Positions 27,364-36,078 of a stretch of DNA of 64,000 nucleotides are shown one piece after another. The position numbers and the translations under genes were made by a program. The stretch covers positions 1 through 64,000 of the forward strand of contig NZ_NRIR01000004.1 in assembly GCF_002282855.1 (NCBI RefSeq), read 5' to 3'. Source of the DNA: Paraferrimonas sedimenticola (GTDB lineage: Bacteria; Pseudomonadota; Gammaproteobacteria; Enterobacterales; Shewanellaceae). The stretch's first letter is position 1. Every line of letters begins with the position of its first letter. The notes beneath the pieces are model-generated. The model worked only from the letters and a program-made list of their open reading frames with translations, had not been told where the DNA came from and did no database searches.

Positions 27364-28340
27364 TCCAGGTCGAATAGCTCGGTGCTGATGTAACGCTCGG
27401 CATTGTCCGCCAAAATAGTCACCACGTTTTTGCCTTTGAGGTCCAAACGGGCAGCCACGCGACGGCACGCATTAAGCGCAGCACCTGAACTAATACCTAC
27501 CGGCAGGCCTTCTAGCTGAGCGATTTCACGCGCGTGCTCAATAGCCGCTTCGTTTTCAACCGTCATGATTTCATCAATCAAGTCTAAGCGCAGAATGTCA
27601 GGCACGTGGCCTGATGACAGCCCTTGTAGTTTGTGAACGCCTGAGCGGCCTTCTGACAGTACCGGACAGGAGGCAGGCTCTACCGCAATCACTTTGATAT
27701 CAGGCTTGCGAGCTTTCAGCGCTTCGGCAATCCCAGAAACCGTACCGCCGGTGCCTACTCCAGCAATCAGCACATCCACCTTACCTTGAGTATCCGCCCA
27801 AATTTCTTCGGCGGTGGTTTTGGCGTGCATCTGCAGGTTAGCCGGGTTGGCAAATTGATCCAGCATCACAGCATTAGGACGCTCAGAAATCATCTGTTTA
27901 GCACGGTCAATCGCACCTTTGGTGCCTAGAGCTTTAGGGGTTAGCTCTAACTTTGCGCCATAAAGTTGAATCAGCTTGCGCCGCTCAATCGACATGTGCT
28001 CTGGAATGACGATTGTCAGTGGGATCTTCTTCATGGCACAGATCCATGCACAAGCGACGCCATTGTTACCCGAGGTGGCTTCGATGATTTCGCTGTCAGG
28101 GCCTATGCGGCCATCTTCAATCATGGCTTCGATCATCGCCATCGCCGGGCGGTCTTTAATAGAACCCGCCGGATTGAACGACTCGACTTTGGCAAGGACA
28201 TTAGCATGCAGATCATAGTGATCTTTAAAACGACTCAAACGCACAAGCGGAGTGCAACCCACAGTTTGAGTAATATCGTCGAAAATACGGCCGCGGCTTT
28301 CCACAAATGAGCGATTGGATAAGTCAGGGGCTAGAGACAT
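27360..28340 (-). CDS. cysK: Cysteine synthase (O-acetylserine sulfhydrylase family)
   Basis: This PLP enzyme has 326 residues and makes cysteine from O-acetylserine and sulfide. Lys62 in SIKDRPA binds PLP. The substrate loop reads TSGNNG (89-94), where most family members have TSGNTG. The glycine-rich phosphate site GVGTGGT and the C-terminal GISSGAA are present. It is divergent from an Lrp-type regulator gene with an Lrp-like box in between, so it is likely under that regulator. It could instead be a close paralogue with another substrate, given the loop change. Confidence 0.83.
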   Translation of the reverse strand: MSLAPDLSNRSFVESRGRIFDDITQTVGCTPLVRLSRFKDHYDLHANVLAKVESFNPAGSIKDRPAMAMIEAMIEDGRIGPDSEIIEATSGNNGVACAWICAMKKIPLTIVIPEHMSIERRKLIQLYGAKLELTPKALGTKGAIDRAKQMISERPNAVMLDQFANPANLQMHAKTTAEEIWADTQGKVDVLIAGVGTGGTVSGIAEALKARKPDIKVIAVEPASCPVLSEGRSGVHKLQGLSSGHVPDILRLDLIDEIMTVENEAAIEHAREIAQLEGLPVGISSGAALNACRRVAARLDLKGKNVVTILADNAERYISTELFDLD

Positions 28341-28444
28341 GCTGGCTTCCTTGTTTTTGTTAAGTTTTATTCGAGATATGAATAAATTGTGCCAGCGATT
28401 AACAGGGATAGGTTTGCTAAGTATTCGCTATTTCGCGCCGTAAC

Positions 28445-28459
28445 TAGAATATATTTCTC
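28445..28459. promoter_or_regulatory. Lrp-type operator between cysK and the Lrp-family gene
   Basis: TAGAATATATTTCTC fits 13 of 15 positions of the E. coli Lrp consensus YAGHAWATTWTDCTR. It lies 45 bases before the regulator gene and about 105 before cysK. Confidence 0.55.
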
Positions 28460-28504
28460 ATATAGGTTAAAAATAGAAAAAATCTTTCCAATCAATCCAG
28501 ATAT

Positions 28505-28969
28505 ATGAAAATAGATAAGTACGACAAGCAGATCCTTAAGTTGTTACAACAGGACTCAAGCCTATCTATCAATGAGTTAGCCGAAAAAGTAGGGCTTTCA
28601 AGTACGCCCTGTTGGCGCAGAATCCAAACCTTGGAATCCAACGGCGTGTTGACCAAGCGAGTCGCGCTCGCCGATGCACAGAAGCTTAATGCCGGTTTGT
28701 GTGTATTTGTGACGGTGAGAACCAATCAACACAATCCCGACTGGCTGGCGAAGTTCTCACAATTTGCTGCAGATATGGACGAAGTTATCGAATTTTATCG
28801 ACTCAGCGGTACTGTGGATTATCTGCTTAAAGTAATGGTGCCAGACATGAAAGCCTACGACGCTTTCTACAAAAAATTGATTCAGCAAGCCGACTTTTCA
28901 GACATCAGCTCAAGCTTTGCCATGGAGCAAATCAAATACACCACAGCGCTGCCGGTGGACTATCTGTAA
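28505..28969 (+). CDS. Lrp/AsnC-family transcriptional regulator
   Basis: The protein has 154 residues. The N-terminal helix-turn-helix carries DKQILKLLQQDSSLSINELAEKVGLSSTPCWRRIQTLESNGVL, the typical AsnC opening. The C-terminal half is the RAM ligand-binding domain, with GTVDYLLKVMVPDMKAYDAFYKKLI. It is divergent from cysK with an Lrp-like box between them, so control of cysK by an amino acid is a reasonable inference. Confidence 0.9.
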   Translation: MKIDKYDKQILKLLQQDSSLSINELAEKVGLSSTPCWRRIQTLESNGVLTKRVALADAQKLNAGLCVFVTVRTNQHNPDWLAKFSQFAADMDEVIEFYRLSGTVDYLLKVMVPDMKAYDAFYKKLIQQADFSDISSSFAMEQIKYTTALPVDYL

Positions 28970-29056
28970 CTCGCCACGCCTTTCAAACTTGAGCAAAGTT
29001 TGTGCTGTGATAGTCTGGTCCGCGGAAATTTTGGCAGTATTCCAAGGACAATAACA

Positions 29057-29761
29057 ATGAAAAAAATCGTCATCGCGCTGGCTGTAGCCAGCTTGGCAGG
29101 TTGTGGCTCGGACAAGTCCGACACCCCAGATCCAAGTGTTTGTGATTATGCACCACAAAGCATGCAACCCTCGCTAACATCCATTCCCAATCCAGATGCA
29201 GGGGCCTACTTTGACTCATTGAGTAACCCCGAGCTATCTAAAAACGAGTTCAGCCAGGATGTCTGTTTCACCATTGCCACCAGCGAAGGTGATATCACAG
29301 TCGCACTGGATCAAACCAATGCGCCTATCACGACCACCAATTTTGCTCAATACGCCAACAGCGGCTTTTACGAGGGCACGCTCATTCACCGCATCGAGAA
29401 AGACTTTGTGGTTCAAGGTGGCGGTTTGGTTTCAGGTTTGAAACTCAAAGACACCGAAGCGCCTATTGAAAACGAAGCCAACAACGGTCTGAAAAACGAG
29501 CGCGGTACTATCGCCATGGCACGTACCTCAGATCCACACTCAGCCACCAGCCAGTTCTATTTCAACACGGTCGATAATCCCATGTTGGATTACGTCAGCG
29601 GTGATAACTGGGGTTACGCAGTATTTGGTCAAATCGTCCAAGGCATTGAAGTCGTTGATATGCTTAACACCCGCAGCACTTATGCGGTTTGCGGCTATCG
29701 CAACGTGCCGGTAACGCCTGTGACCATCAACAGCGTGACTGAAGTTAACTGTCCTCAATAA
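29057..29761 (+). CDS. Exported cyclophilin-type peptidyl-prolyl isomerase, lipoprotein
   Basis: The protein has 234 residues. The ATG at 29057 follows AAGGA and gives a lipoprotein signal with lipobox LAGC (Cys16). The cyclophilin domain spans about 70-230, with YEGTLIHRIEKDFVVQGGG, GTIAMARTSDPHSATSQFYFNT and YAVFGQIVQGIEVVDML, holding the Arg, Gln and Phe residues of the active site. It folds proteins in the periplasm, anchored to a membrane. An inverted repeat at 29777-29808 follows. Confidence 0.9.
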   Translation: MKKIVIALAVASLAGCGSDKSDTPDPSVCDYAPQSMQPSLTSIPNPDAGAYFDSLSNPELSKNEFSQDVCFTIATSEGDITVALDQTNAPITTTNFAQYANSGFYEGTLIHRIEKDFVVQGGGLVSGLKLKDTEAPIENEANNGLKNERGTIAMARTSDPHSATSQFYFNTVDNPMLDYVSGDNWGYAVFGQIVQGIEVVDMLNTRSTYAVCGYRNVPVTPVTINSVTEVNCPQ

Positions 29762-29776
29762 GCCTTTCATCATTCC

Positions 29777-29808
29777 AAATTAGCCCACACTCTGTGTTGG
29801 GCTAATTT
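29777..29808 (+). terminator. Probable terminator after the cyclophilin gene
   Basis: AAATTAGCCC and GGGCTAATTT form a long stem with an inner ACAC/GTGT pairing. A short T-tract is within the right arm (ATTTG). It lies 15 bases after the stop codon. Confidence 0.7.
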
Positions 29809-29932
29809 GTAACATTTGTGCGTTTGCCGTTGCGCCCTGCCCCACTTGTCTACTAGGTTATTGTTTGCGAATAAATTTTGCGCAATTCAACCGCACCTAA
29901 TATTCCGACAAGAACGACCAAGGGACTATTGC

Positions 29933-32002
29933 ATGATGAGCATTACAAAAGCCAAGGTTATGCTGGCTGTTGCAGGTTTGAGTTTGGCTGCCTGTAGCCA
30001 AACCCAAGCTCCAAACACGCAAGCAACGGCGCCAGCTGCTGCAGAAATTAAATCCGGAATCTACCTGGAAAACATGGACACCTCAGTTCGACCAGGTGAA
30101 GACTTCAACCGTTACGTCAACGGAAAATGGATCGACCGCACTGAAATTCCCGGTGACAAAGGCCGTTACGGGGCCTTTGGCATTCTTGCAGATGCCGCTG
30201 AAGAGAATGTCCGCAAGATCATCGAGGAGTCCGCTTCTAGTAACCCTGCACCAGGCAGCGACGAGCAAAAAGTGGGGGACTTATTCGCCTCCTATATAAA
30301 TGCAGAGGCTCGCGAACAAGCCGGACTAACTCCACTCAAAGCTGGTTTCGATGAAATCGACGCGCTTGAAAATCAACAACAGCTAGCGAGCTACTTCGCC
30401 AAGGTCAACAAAATTGGGGTTAACGTGCCTATGGTGTTGGGCCAATACGCTGACTTTAAAGATCCCACCAAGTACATGACCTACACATGGCAAGGAGGCT
30501 TGGGCTTGCCAGATCGTGAGTACTACTTTGAAGAAGACGAAAAATCGGTTGAGCTGCGCAAGCAATATCTAGCCCATATTCAAGCCATGCTTGAGCTGGC
30601 TAAAATCGACGATGCAGCGGCTAAGGCCGAGACAATTATGGCGCTAGAAACTCGCATCGCCTCGGAGCACATGCTCAAAGAGCAAGCGCGTAACATGGTG
30701 GCGATTTATAACCGCTTCGACATCGAGCAGCTGCCTGAGCTGATGCCCAACTTTGATTGGAATGCCTATCTGAGTGAAGCCGGTGCCGCTGACTTGAGCT
30801 TCTTAGTGGTACCTCAGGTGGACTACAGCAAAGCGCTAGACACCATCATCACCGAAACCCCAATGAGTACCTGGCACGCCTACCTCAAGTGGAAGTATCT
30901 AAGCGCTCACGCAAGCTTGTTGACCAAGGCCATCGATGAGCAGCAATTTGCCTTTTATGGCAAACAACTTCGCGGCACCGAAACCATGAAGCCTCAGTGG
31001 CGCCGTGGCGTTGACTTGGTCAACGCGAATTTGGGCGAAGTCGTGGGCAAGGTGTACATCAAGCGCCACTTCCCGCCGCAAGCCAAAGCTCGCATGCAAG
31101 AGCTGGTCGACAACCTAATTAAAGCCTATGAAGTCTCAATTAAAGAGCTGGAGTGGATGGGCGAGGAAACTCGCGCACAAGCACTAGACAAGCTGTCTAA
31201 GTTCACTCCAAAGATTGGTTATCCAGATGTGTGGCGTGACTACTCTGCGGTAAGCATCAGCAAAGACGACCTTGTGGGCAACGTGCACGCCGCCAAGCTG
31301 GCGGATTACAAACGCCAGATGGACCGTCGCAATGAGGATGTGGATCGCACCGAATGGGGCATGACTCCGCAAACCGTAAACGCTTACTACAGCCCACCGC
31401 TGAACGAAATCGTATTCCCAGCGGCAATTTTGCAACCGCCGTTTTTCGATTTGAATGCGGATGACGCGGTTAACTATGGTGGTATTGGCGCGGTGATTGG
31501 CCACGAAATTGGCCACGGCTTTGACGACTCAGGCTCAACCTTCGACGGCGATGGTGTACTGCGCAACTGGTGGACCGACCAAGACCGCGAAGAGTTTAAA
31601 AAGCGCACTGCAGTGCTTGTTGACCAGTACAACGGTTACCGTCCGTTTGAAGGCGACGACCTGCACGTCAATGGTGAATTCACCCTTGGTGAGAACATTG
31701 GCGATCTGGGCGGCCTGAGCATTGGTCTGTTGGCCTACAAAATGAGCTTGGGCGACCAGCCTGCACCAGTTCTGGATGGCTTCACCGGTGAGCAGCGAGT
31801 GATGATTGGTTATGGACAGGTATGGATTAACAAGTACCGCGACGAGTTTCTGCGTACTCAAATCAATACCGACCCGCATTCGCCGGCGCAATACCGAGTC
31901 AACGGAATTGTTCGAAATGTTCCGGAATTTTATGAAGCGTTTGACGTCAAACCTGAAGATGCTTTGTATCTACCGCCTGAGCAACGAGTGAAAATCTGGT
32001 AA
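29933..32002 (+). CDS. M13-family zinc metallopeptidase, lipoprotein (PepO-like)
   Basis: The protein has 690 residues. The ATG at 29933 follows AAGGGA and leads a lipoprotein signal with LAAC; 39 codons of open frame before it look untranslated. The peptidase has HEIGH with zinc ligands His524 and His528, the third ligand Glu in GENIGDLGG, and the C-terminal VNGIVRNVPEFYEAF typical of neprilysin-like enzymes. It would degrade oligopeptides in the periplasm. It is followed by a strong terminator and stands alone. Confidence 0.92.
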   Translation: MMSITKAKVMLAVAGLSLAACSQTQAPNTQATAPAAAEIKSGIYLENMDTSVRPGEDFNRYVNGKWIDRTEIPGDKGRYGAFGILADAAEENVRKIIEESASSNPAPGSDEQKVGDLFASYINAEAREQAGLTPLKAGFDEIDALENQQQLASYFAKVNKIGVNVPMVLGQYADFKDPTKYMTYTWQGGLGLPDREYYFEEDEKSVELRKQYLAHIQAMLELAKIDDAAAKAETIMALETRIASEHMLKEQARNMVAIYNRFDIEQLPELMPNFDWNAYLSEAGAADLSFLVVPQVDYSKALDTIITETPMSTWHAYLKWKYLSAHASLLTKAIDEQQFAFYGKQLRGTETMKPQWRRGVDLVNANLGEVVGKVYIKRHFPPQAKARMQELVDNLIKAYEVSIKELEWMGEETRAQALDKLSKFTPKIGYPDVWRDYSAVSISKDDLVGNVHAAKLADYKRQMDRRNEDVDRTEWGMTPQTVNAYYSPPLNEIVFPAAILQPPFFDLNADDAVNYGGIGAVIGHEIGHGFDDSGSTFDGDGVLRNWWTDQDREEFKKRTAVLVDQYNGYRPFEGDDLHVNGEFTLGENIGDLGGLSIGLLAYKMSLGDQPAPVLDGFTGEQRVMIGYGQVWINKYRDEFLRTQINTDPHSPAQYRVNGIVRNVPEFYEAFDVKPEDALYLPPEQRVKIW

Positions 32003-32029
32003 TCAGGCCGGAATTAAATGCTTGCAAAT

Positions 32030-32055
32030 GACCCGCCGATTGGCGGGTCTTTTTT
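32030..32055 (+). terminator. Rho-independent terminator after the M13 peptidase
   Basis: GACCCGCC-GATT-GGCGGGTC followed by TTTTTT. Confidence 0.93.
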
Positions 32056-32069
32056 GGGATTACGGAGAC

Positions 32070-32348
32070 TTAGCGCCACTGAACGTATTCGTTGTTGTCC
32101 AGCGCCGACTGCAACAGCTCTAGCAGAGGTTTAGCTCGAGTCGACAGGGCGACTTTCTCATCTTCGCTGTCCTCTACTTCTTCTCGCTGCGACAAAGCCG
32201 TCTGCAGGGATTGCATTGCCGCTGCTACTTGCTCAGGCTTGAGCGCACCAGGCACTCGCTCGGACTGCTCCATTAAGGTCAAAAACTGCTTGCCCACTGC
32301 ATCAAACATGGGAATATCGGCGTGGTACTTGGTGCTAAATGTAATCAC
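32070..32348 (-). CDS. DUF1840-family protein
   Basis: The protein has 92 residues. The opening ITFSTKYHADIPMFDAVGKQFLTLM is the family signature. A polar helical middle and the ending PLLELLQSALDNNEYVQWR follow. It is a small cytoplasmic protein of unknown role found across proteobacteria. It sits 16 bases after the stop of the alcohol dehydrogenase gene on the same strand, so it is probably co-transcribed with it. Confidence 0.85.
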   Translation of the reverse strand: MITFSTKYHADIPMFDAVGKQFLTLMEQSERVPGALKPEQVAAAMQSLQTALSQREEVEDSEDEKVALSTRAKPLLELLQSALDNNEYVQWR

Positions 32349-32364
32349 TGGTCTTCCTTATTGA

Positions 32365-33372
32365 CTAGTCGTTAACCAACACAATTCGATAGTTGGCTTT
32401 GCCCGATTCCAAATGGGCGATGGCATCGTTGACCTGCGACATGGGAAACATCTCGCACTGGGGCTCAATTTGATGCAGCGCGGCAAAATCCAACATTTTG
32501 GATATGGTACTCGGACTGCCCACTGGAGAGCCAGAAATTTGCAGTTGTCGCCCTAAAATACCAAAGGCCTGCAAGTCGAGCGGGTCTAAAGTGACACCCA
32601 CCAGATGCAATCGTCCGCGCGCTCTCAATGTCGAGAGGTACAGGTTCCAATCCAGCTTGACGTTAACCGTAGAGATAATCATGTCAAAGCGATTGGTAGC
32701 CGATTCGATCTCTGCCGCATCGCGCGAATTGAGGGTGTGATGGGCGCCTAGCACTAATGCCTCCTTGCGCTTGTGCTCGCTCGAAGTGAAAGCAGTGACC
32801 TCACAACCCCAGGCGTTCAAGAATTTCAGCGCCATGTGGCCCAGACCACCAATACCAATCACAGCGACCTTGTCGGTGGGCTTTAAGCCAAATTGAACCA
32901 TGGGATTAAATACGGTAATTCCGCCACAAAACAGCGGGCCCGCGGTGCTGGCGCTCACGCCATCTGGCAGCGGTACCACAGCAGTAGCGTCTGCGCGCAC
33001 CTTGTCGGCAAAGCCGCCATGGCGCGCCACAATGGTCGCGGCAGCGTCAAAGCAAAGATTGTGATCGCCATCGTCGCAATGCTCGCAGTGATTGCAATAA
33101 CCACTGTGCCATCCAAGGCCCACTCGCTGTCCGACTTCAAAGCCTTGCACGCTTGAGCCCACAGCTGCGACTTTGCCCACCACTTCGTGCCCCGGCACCA
33201 AGGGATACTGACTAAAGCCCCACTCGTTGTTAATCATGCTCAAATCACTGTGGCAAATACCGCAATACTCCACCGCAATTTCTACCTGAGAATCACCAAG
33301 CTCGCCCGGGTCATACTCAAAAGGTTCAAGAGGTTGGCCTGCACTAGGGGCGGCGTAAGCTTTAATCATCAC
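32365..33372 (-). CDS. Zinc-dependent NAD(P) alcohol dehydrogenase
   Basis: This medium-chain dehydrogenase has 335 residues. Catalytic zinc ligands are Cys40 (CGICHSD) and the His62-Glu63 pair. The structural zinc site has Cys93, 96, 99 and 107. The Rossmann motif is GIGGLGHMALKF, near 173-184. It resembles the YahK/cinnamyl alcohol dehydrogenase branch of broad-range aldehyde reductases. Its upstream region carries three 16-bp tandem repeats, shared with the divergent kefG. DUF1840 follows it. Confidence 0.88.
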   Translation of the reverse strand: MMIKAYAAPSAGQPLEPFEYDPGELGDSQVEIAVEYCGICHSDLSMINNEWGFSQYPLVPGHEVVGKVAAVGSSVQGFEVGQRVGLGWHSGYCNHCEHCDDGDHNLCFDAAATIVARHGGFADKVRADATAVVPLPDGVSASTAGPLFCGGITVFNPMVQFGLKPTDKVAVIGIGGLGHMALKFLNAWGCEVTAFTSSEHKRKEALVLGAHHTLNSRDAAEIESATNRFDMIISTVNVKLDWNLYLSTLRARGRLHLVGVTLDPLDLQAFGILGRQLQISGSPVGSPSTISKMLDFAALHQIEPQCEMFPMSQVNDAIAHLESGKANYRIVLVND

Positions 33373-33420
33373 ACTCTCCTTTTATGGTAATGGCTTCATG
33401 GCAATGGCTACTCACTTCAA

Positions 33421-33468
33421 CCGGCAAATAGTGTACCCGGCTAAAAGTGTAGCCGGTTAAAAAGTCAG
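33421..33468. promoter_or_regulatory. Three tandem 16-bp repeats between the dehydrogenase and kefG
   Basis: Units CCGGCAAATAGTGTAC, CCGGCTAAAAGTGTAG and CCGGTTAAAAAGTCAG follow each other without gaps in the divergent intergenic region. The first two differ at three positions. The second unit also forms an inverted repeat with the third (CCGGCT and AGCCGG). It is probably an array of regulator sites controlling the dehydrogenase, kefG-kefB or both. Confidence 0.6.
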
Positions 33469-33529
33469 CACTGTCGCAATCGCTAATTAATCTGCTAAGT
33501 TAAACTCTATTGCGCCAAAAGGAAGCCTC

Positions 33530-34147
33530 ATGGAATCAAATAAGTTACTGATTTTGTTTGCTCATCCGAATCAAGCTCGCTCGGAAGTGAACCGCCCTTT
33601 ATATGCCGCTAGCCAGCAATTCGATCAGGTGACCTGTGTCGACTTGTACCGCGAGTATCCTACCTTTCGAATCGATGTGGACAAAGAGCAACGGCGCTTG
33701 CTTGAGCACGACACCATAGTCTTCATGTTTCCGCTGTACTGGTACTCCACTCCGGCGATTTTAAAAGAATGGCAGGATTTGGTGTTGGAGTACGGCTTCG
33801 CCTACGGCAGGGACGGTAAAGCGCTGCACGGCAAGCGCTTTTTTTGCGCGATCACCGCCGGTGGTGCGGAAAAAGCTTATCGCGCCGATGGCTACAACCA
33901 CTTCACCCTTGAGCAACTACTGCAGCCTCTTCAGCAAACTGCGCAGCTATGCGGCATGGAGTACTGGCCACCCTACGCCATTTATTCATCGCGCACAGCT
34001 CAAGAGGAAGGTCGCATTCAACGTCATGTTGACCATTGGCAACTGCTTCTGAAACGAATCTTGCGCGGTGATGTGGACCAAGGCTCTCTCAACGGCATCA
34101 CTCATTTGAACGAGTTGATCACTCAATCACAGGAGATCACCTCATGA
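33530..34147 (+). CDS. kefG: Ancillary NAD(P)H oxidoreductase of the potassium efflux system
   Basis: This flavodoxin-fold protein has 205 residues. The FMN-binding opening LLILFAHPNQARSEVNRPLY and the FMFPLYWYSTPAILKEWQDLVLEYGFAYG segment are those of KefG/KefF-like quinone reductases. KefG is needed for full activity of the KefB channel under electrophile stress. The coding sequence overlaps kefB by ATGA, so the two are translationally coupled, and the pairing supports the name. Confidence 0.9.
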   Translation: MESNKLLILFAHPNQARSEVNRPLYAASQQFDQVTCVDLYREYPTFRIDVDKEQRRLLEHDTIVFMFPLYWYSTPAILKEWQDLVLEYGFAYGRDGKALHGKRFFCAITAGGAEKAYRADGYNHFTLEQLLQPLQQTAQLCGMEYWPPYAIYSSRTAQEEGRIQRHVDHWQLLLKRILRGDVDQGSLNGITHLNELITQSQEITS

Positions 34148-36078
34148 CTGAGTACTTACTTCAGGCGTTTATTTATTTGGTTGCCGCCGTAATTGCCGTG
34201 CCCATCGCCAAGCGTTTGGGCCTAGGCTCGGTATTGGGGTATCTACTGGCGGGGATAGTGATTGGTCCCGTGATTGGTCTGGTGGGTTCTGAAACCACCA
34301 CCATTCAACACTTTGCTGAATTTGGTGTGGTGATGATGCTGTTTTTAGTGGGCTTGGAGCTTGAGCCTAAAATGCTGTGGTCGATGCGCAACAAGCTGAT
34401 GGGACTGGGCGGCCTGCAACTTGGGCTCACCACAGCAGCAATTTTTGGCATCGCCTGGATGGCAGGACTGCCTTGGACTGTGGCCCTCACCGTTGGTTTG
34501 TTGCTGTCTTTGTCATCCACCGCCATTGTGCTGCAGACCTTTAACGAAAAAGGCTTGGACAAAAGCGAGGGCGGGCGCAATGCCTTCTCGGTTTTGTTGT
34601 TTCAGGATATCGCCGTGATCCCCATGCTGGCGCTGATTCCACTGTTAGCTCTGCCCGAGTTACTGGCGAGCGCCGAGGCCGCTGCCGCGGCTGCCGAACA
34701 TCACCCCGAGCTATCGCTGGTGGCTGGTCTGCCAACTTGGGCCTACACCTTAGTCATCATTGCCGCTATCGCTGGTCTGGTGGTCGGTGGACACTATCTA
34801 TCACGACCACTGTTTGCCTTTGTCTCAAGTGCAGGCCTTAGAGAGATTTTCACCGCCGCAGCACTGATGCTAGTGATAGGCATTGCTGCCTTAATGGGGC
34901 TGATAGGATTGTCGGCGGCGCTTGGCACATTCTTAGCCGGGGTGGTGCTGGCCAACAGTGAGTTTCGCCACGAGCTGGAAGCCAGTATCGAGCCTTTCAA
35001 GGGGCTGTTATTAGGGCTGTTTTTTATCACGGTTGGCGCGGGTATCGATTTTGGCATTTTCGCCGAGTACTGGTGGCAAGTATTGCTCGGCACTCTGGGC
35101 TTGATGCTACTAAAAGGCGTGATTTTGGGCGTGATTGGGTTTGTGTTCCGCTTTAAAGGCGCGGATGCTTGGCTGTTCGCCTTGAGTTTGGCCCAGGCCG
35201 GTGAATTCGGTTTTGTGCTGCTTAGCTTTGGCCAACAAAACGCTGTGATATCCGCCGAGTTAGCAGCGCCATTATCCTTGCTGGTCGCGCTGTCTATGCT
35301 ATTCACACCAGCACTGTTCATCGCCTTTGATAAATGGGTGGTGCCTAGATATCAAGGCGGTCAGGACGAGCGTGAAGCTGATGATATCGGAGAAACCGGT
35401 CAAGTGATCATCGCCGGTATTGGTCGCTTTGGTCAGATAGTTAACCGTCTGTTGGTGGCCAACGGGGTTCCCACCACTGTGCTGGACAATCAGTACAGCC
35501 AGGTAGACACAGTGCGTCTGGTCAACATGCGCGCTTATTATGGCGATGCCAGCGAGCCCGACTTGCTGCACACCGCTGGTATCGAGCACGCGCGCTTGTT
35601 GGTGGTGGCCATCGATAATCAAGAGCGGGCGGTTGAGATAGTCCATCACGTCAAACGCCATCACCCCAAAGTGAAAGTGTTAGCCCGCGCATTTGACCGC
35701 GGCCATGGTTATCAATTACGTCAAGCCGGCGCCGATATGGTTATCTCGGAGACTTACCACTCGGCTCTTGAAGTCGGCCGCCAGGCCTTGGACATGATGG
35801 GAACTCACCCCTTCCATAGCCATCACCTCAAACACACCTTCGCCGAACATGAGGCCAACTACGACGACAAGTTGTTTGATAGTTGGGCCAACAGCGATGA
35901 CGAGGCTGGTTACACCCTGCACTACCAAAAACTGTTCGTCGAGCTGGAGGAAGCTCTGTCTAAATACATGGGCAAGGACCGCAGCCAACACGACTTAGAC
36001 GAGCGCAGTTGGACACCGCCGCCCAAAGACTATTTGGACGACTTTGAGGCTCCCGCCGAGGAAAGTGCCGACAAGTAA
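34144..36078 (+). CDS. kefB: Glutathione-regulated potassium-efflux protein KefB
   Basis: The protein has 644 residues. The N-terminal CPA2 antiporter domain has about 12 membrane segments and the family loop AEFGVVMMLFLVGLELEPKMLW. The cytoplasmic RCK/TrkA-N domain begins VIIAGIGRFGQIVNRLLVANG near 420, and an acidic, charged tail follows. KefB releases K+ and acidifies the cytoplasm when glutathione adducts bind. The last 49 bases overlap the convergent LysR gene. Confidence 0.93.
   Translation: MTEYLLQAFIYLVAAVIAVPIAKRLGLGSVLGYLLAGIVIGPVIGLVGSETTTIQHFAEFGVVMMLFLVGLELEPKMLWSMRNKLMGLGGLQLGLTTAAIFGIAWMAGLPWTVALTVGLLLSLSSTAIVLQTFNEKGLDKSEGGRNAFSVLLFQDIAVIPMLALIPLLALPELLASAEAAAAAAEHHPELSLVAGLPTWAYTLVIIAAIAGLVVGGHYLSRPLFAFVSSAGLREIFTAAALMLVIGIAALMGLIGLSAALGTFLAGVVLANSEFRHELEASIEPFKGLLLGLFFITVGAGIDFGIFAEYWWQVLLGTLGLMLLKGVILGVIGFVFRFKGADAWLFALSLAQAGEFGFVLLSFGQQNAVISAELAAPLSLLVALSMLFTPALFIAFDKWVVPRYQGGQDEREADDIGETGQVIIAGIGRFGQIVNRLLVANGVPTTVLDNQYSQVDTVRLVNMRAYYGDASEPDLLHTAGIEHARLLVVAIDNQERAVEIVHHVKRHHPKVKVLARAFDRGHGYQLRQAGADMVISETYHSALEVGRQALDMMGTHPFHSHHLKHTFAEHEANYDDKLFDSWANSDDEAGYTLHYQKLFVELEEALSKYMGKDRSQHDLDERSWTPPPKDYLDDFEAPAEESADK

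Noticed and set aside
34541-36000. Several long open frames antisense to kefB
   Set aside because: They are frame shadows of a GC-rich membrane protein gene, with biased composition and no ribosome-binding sites.
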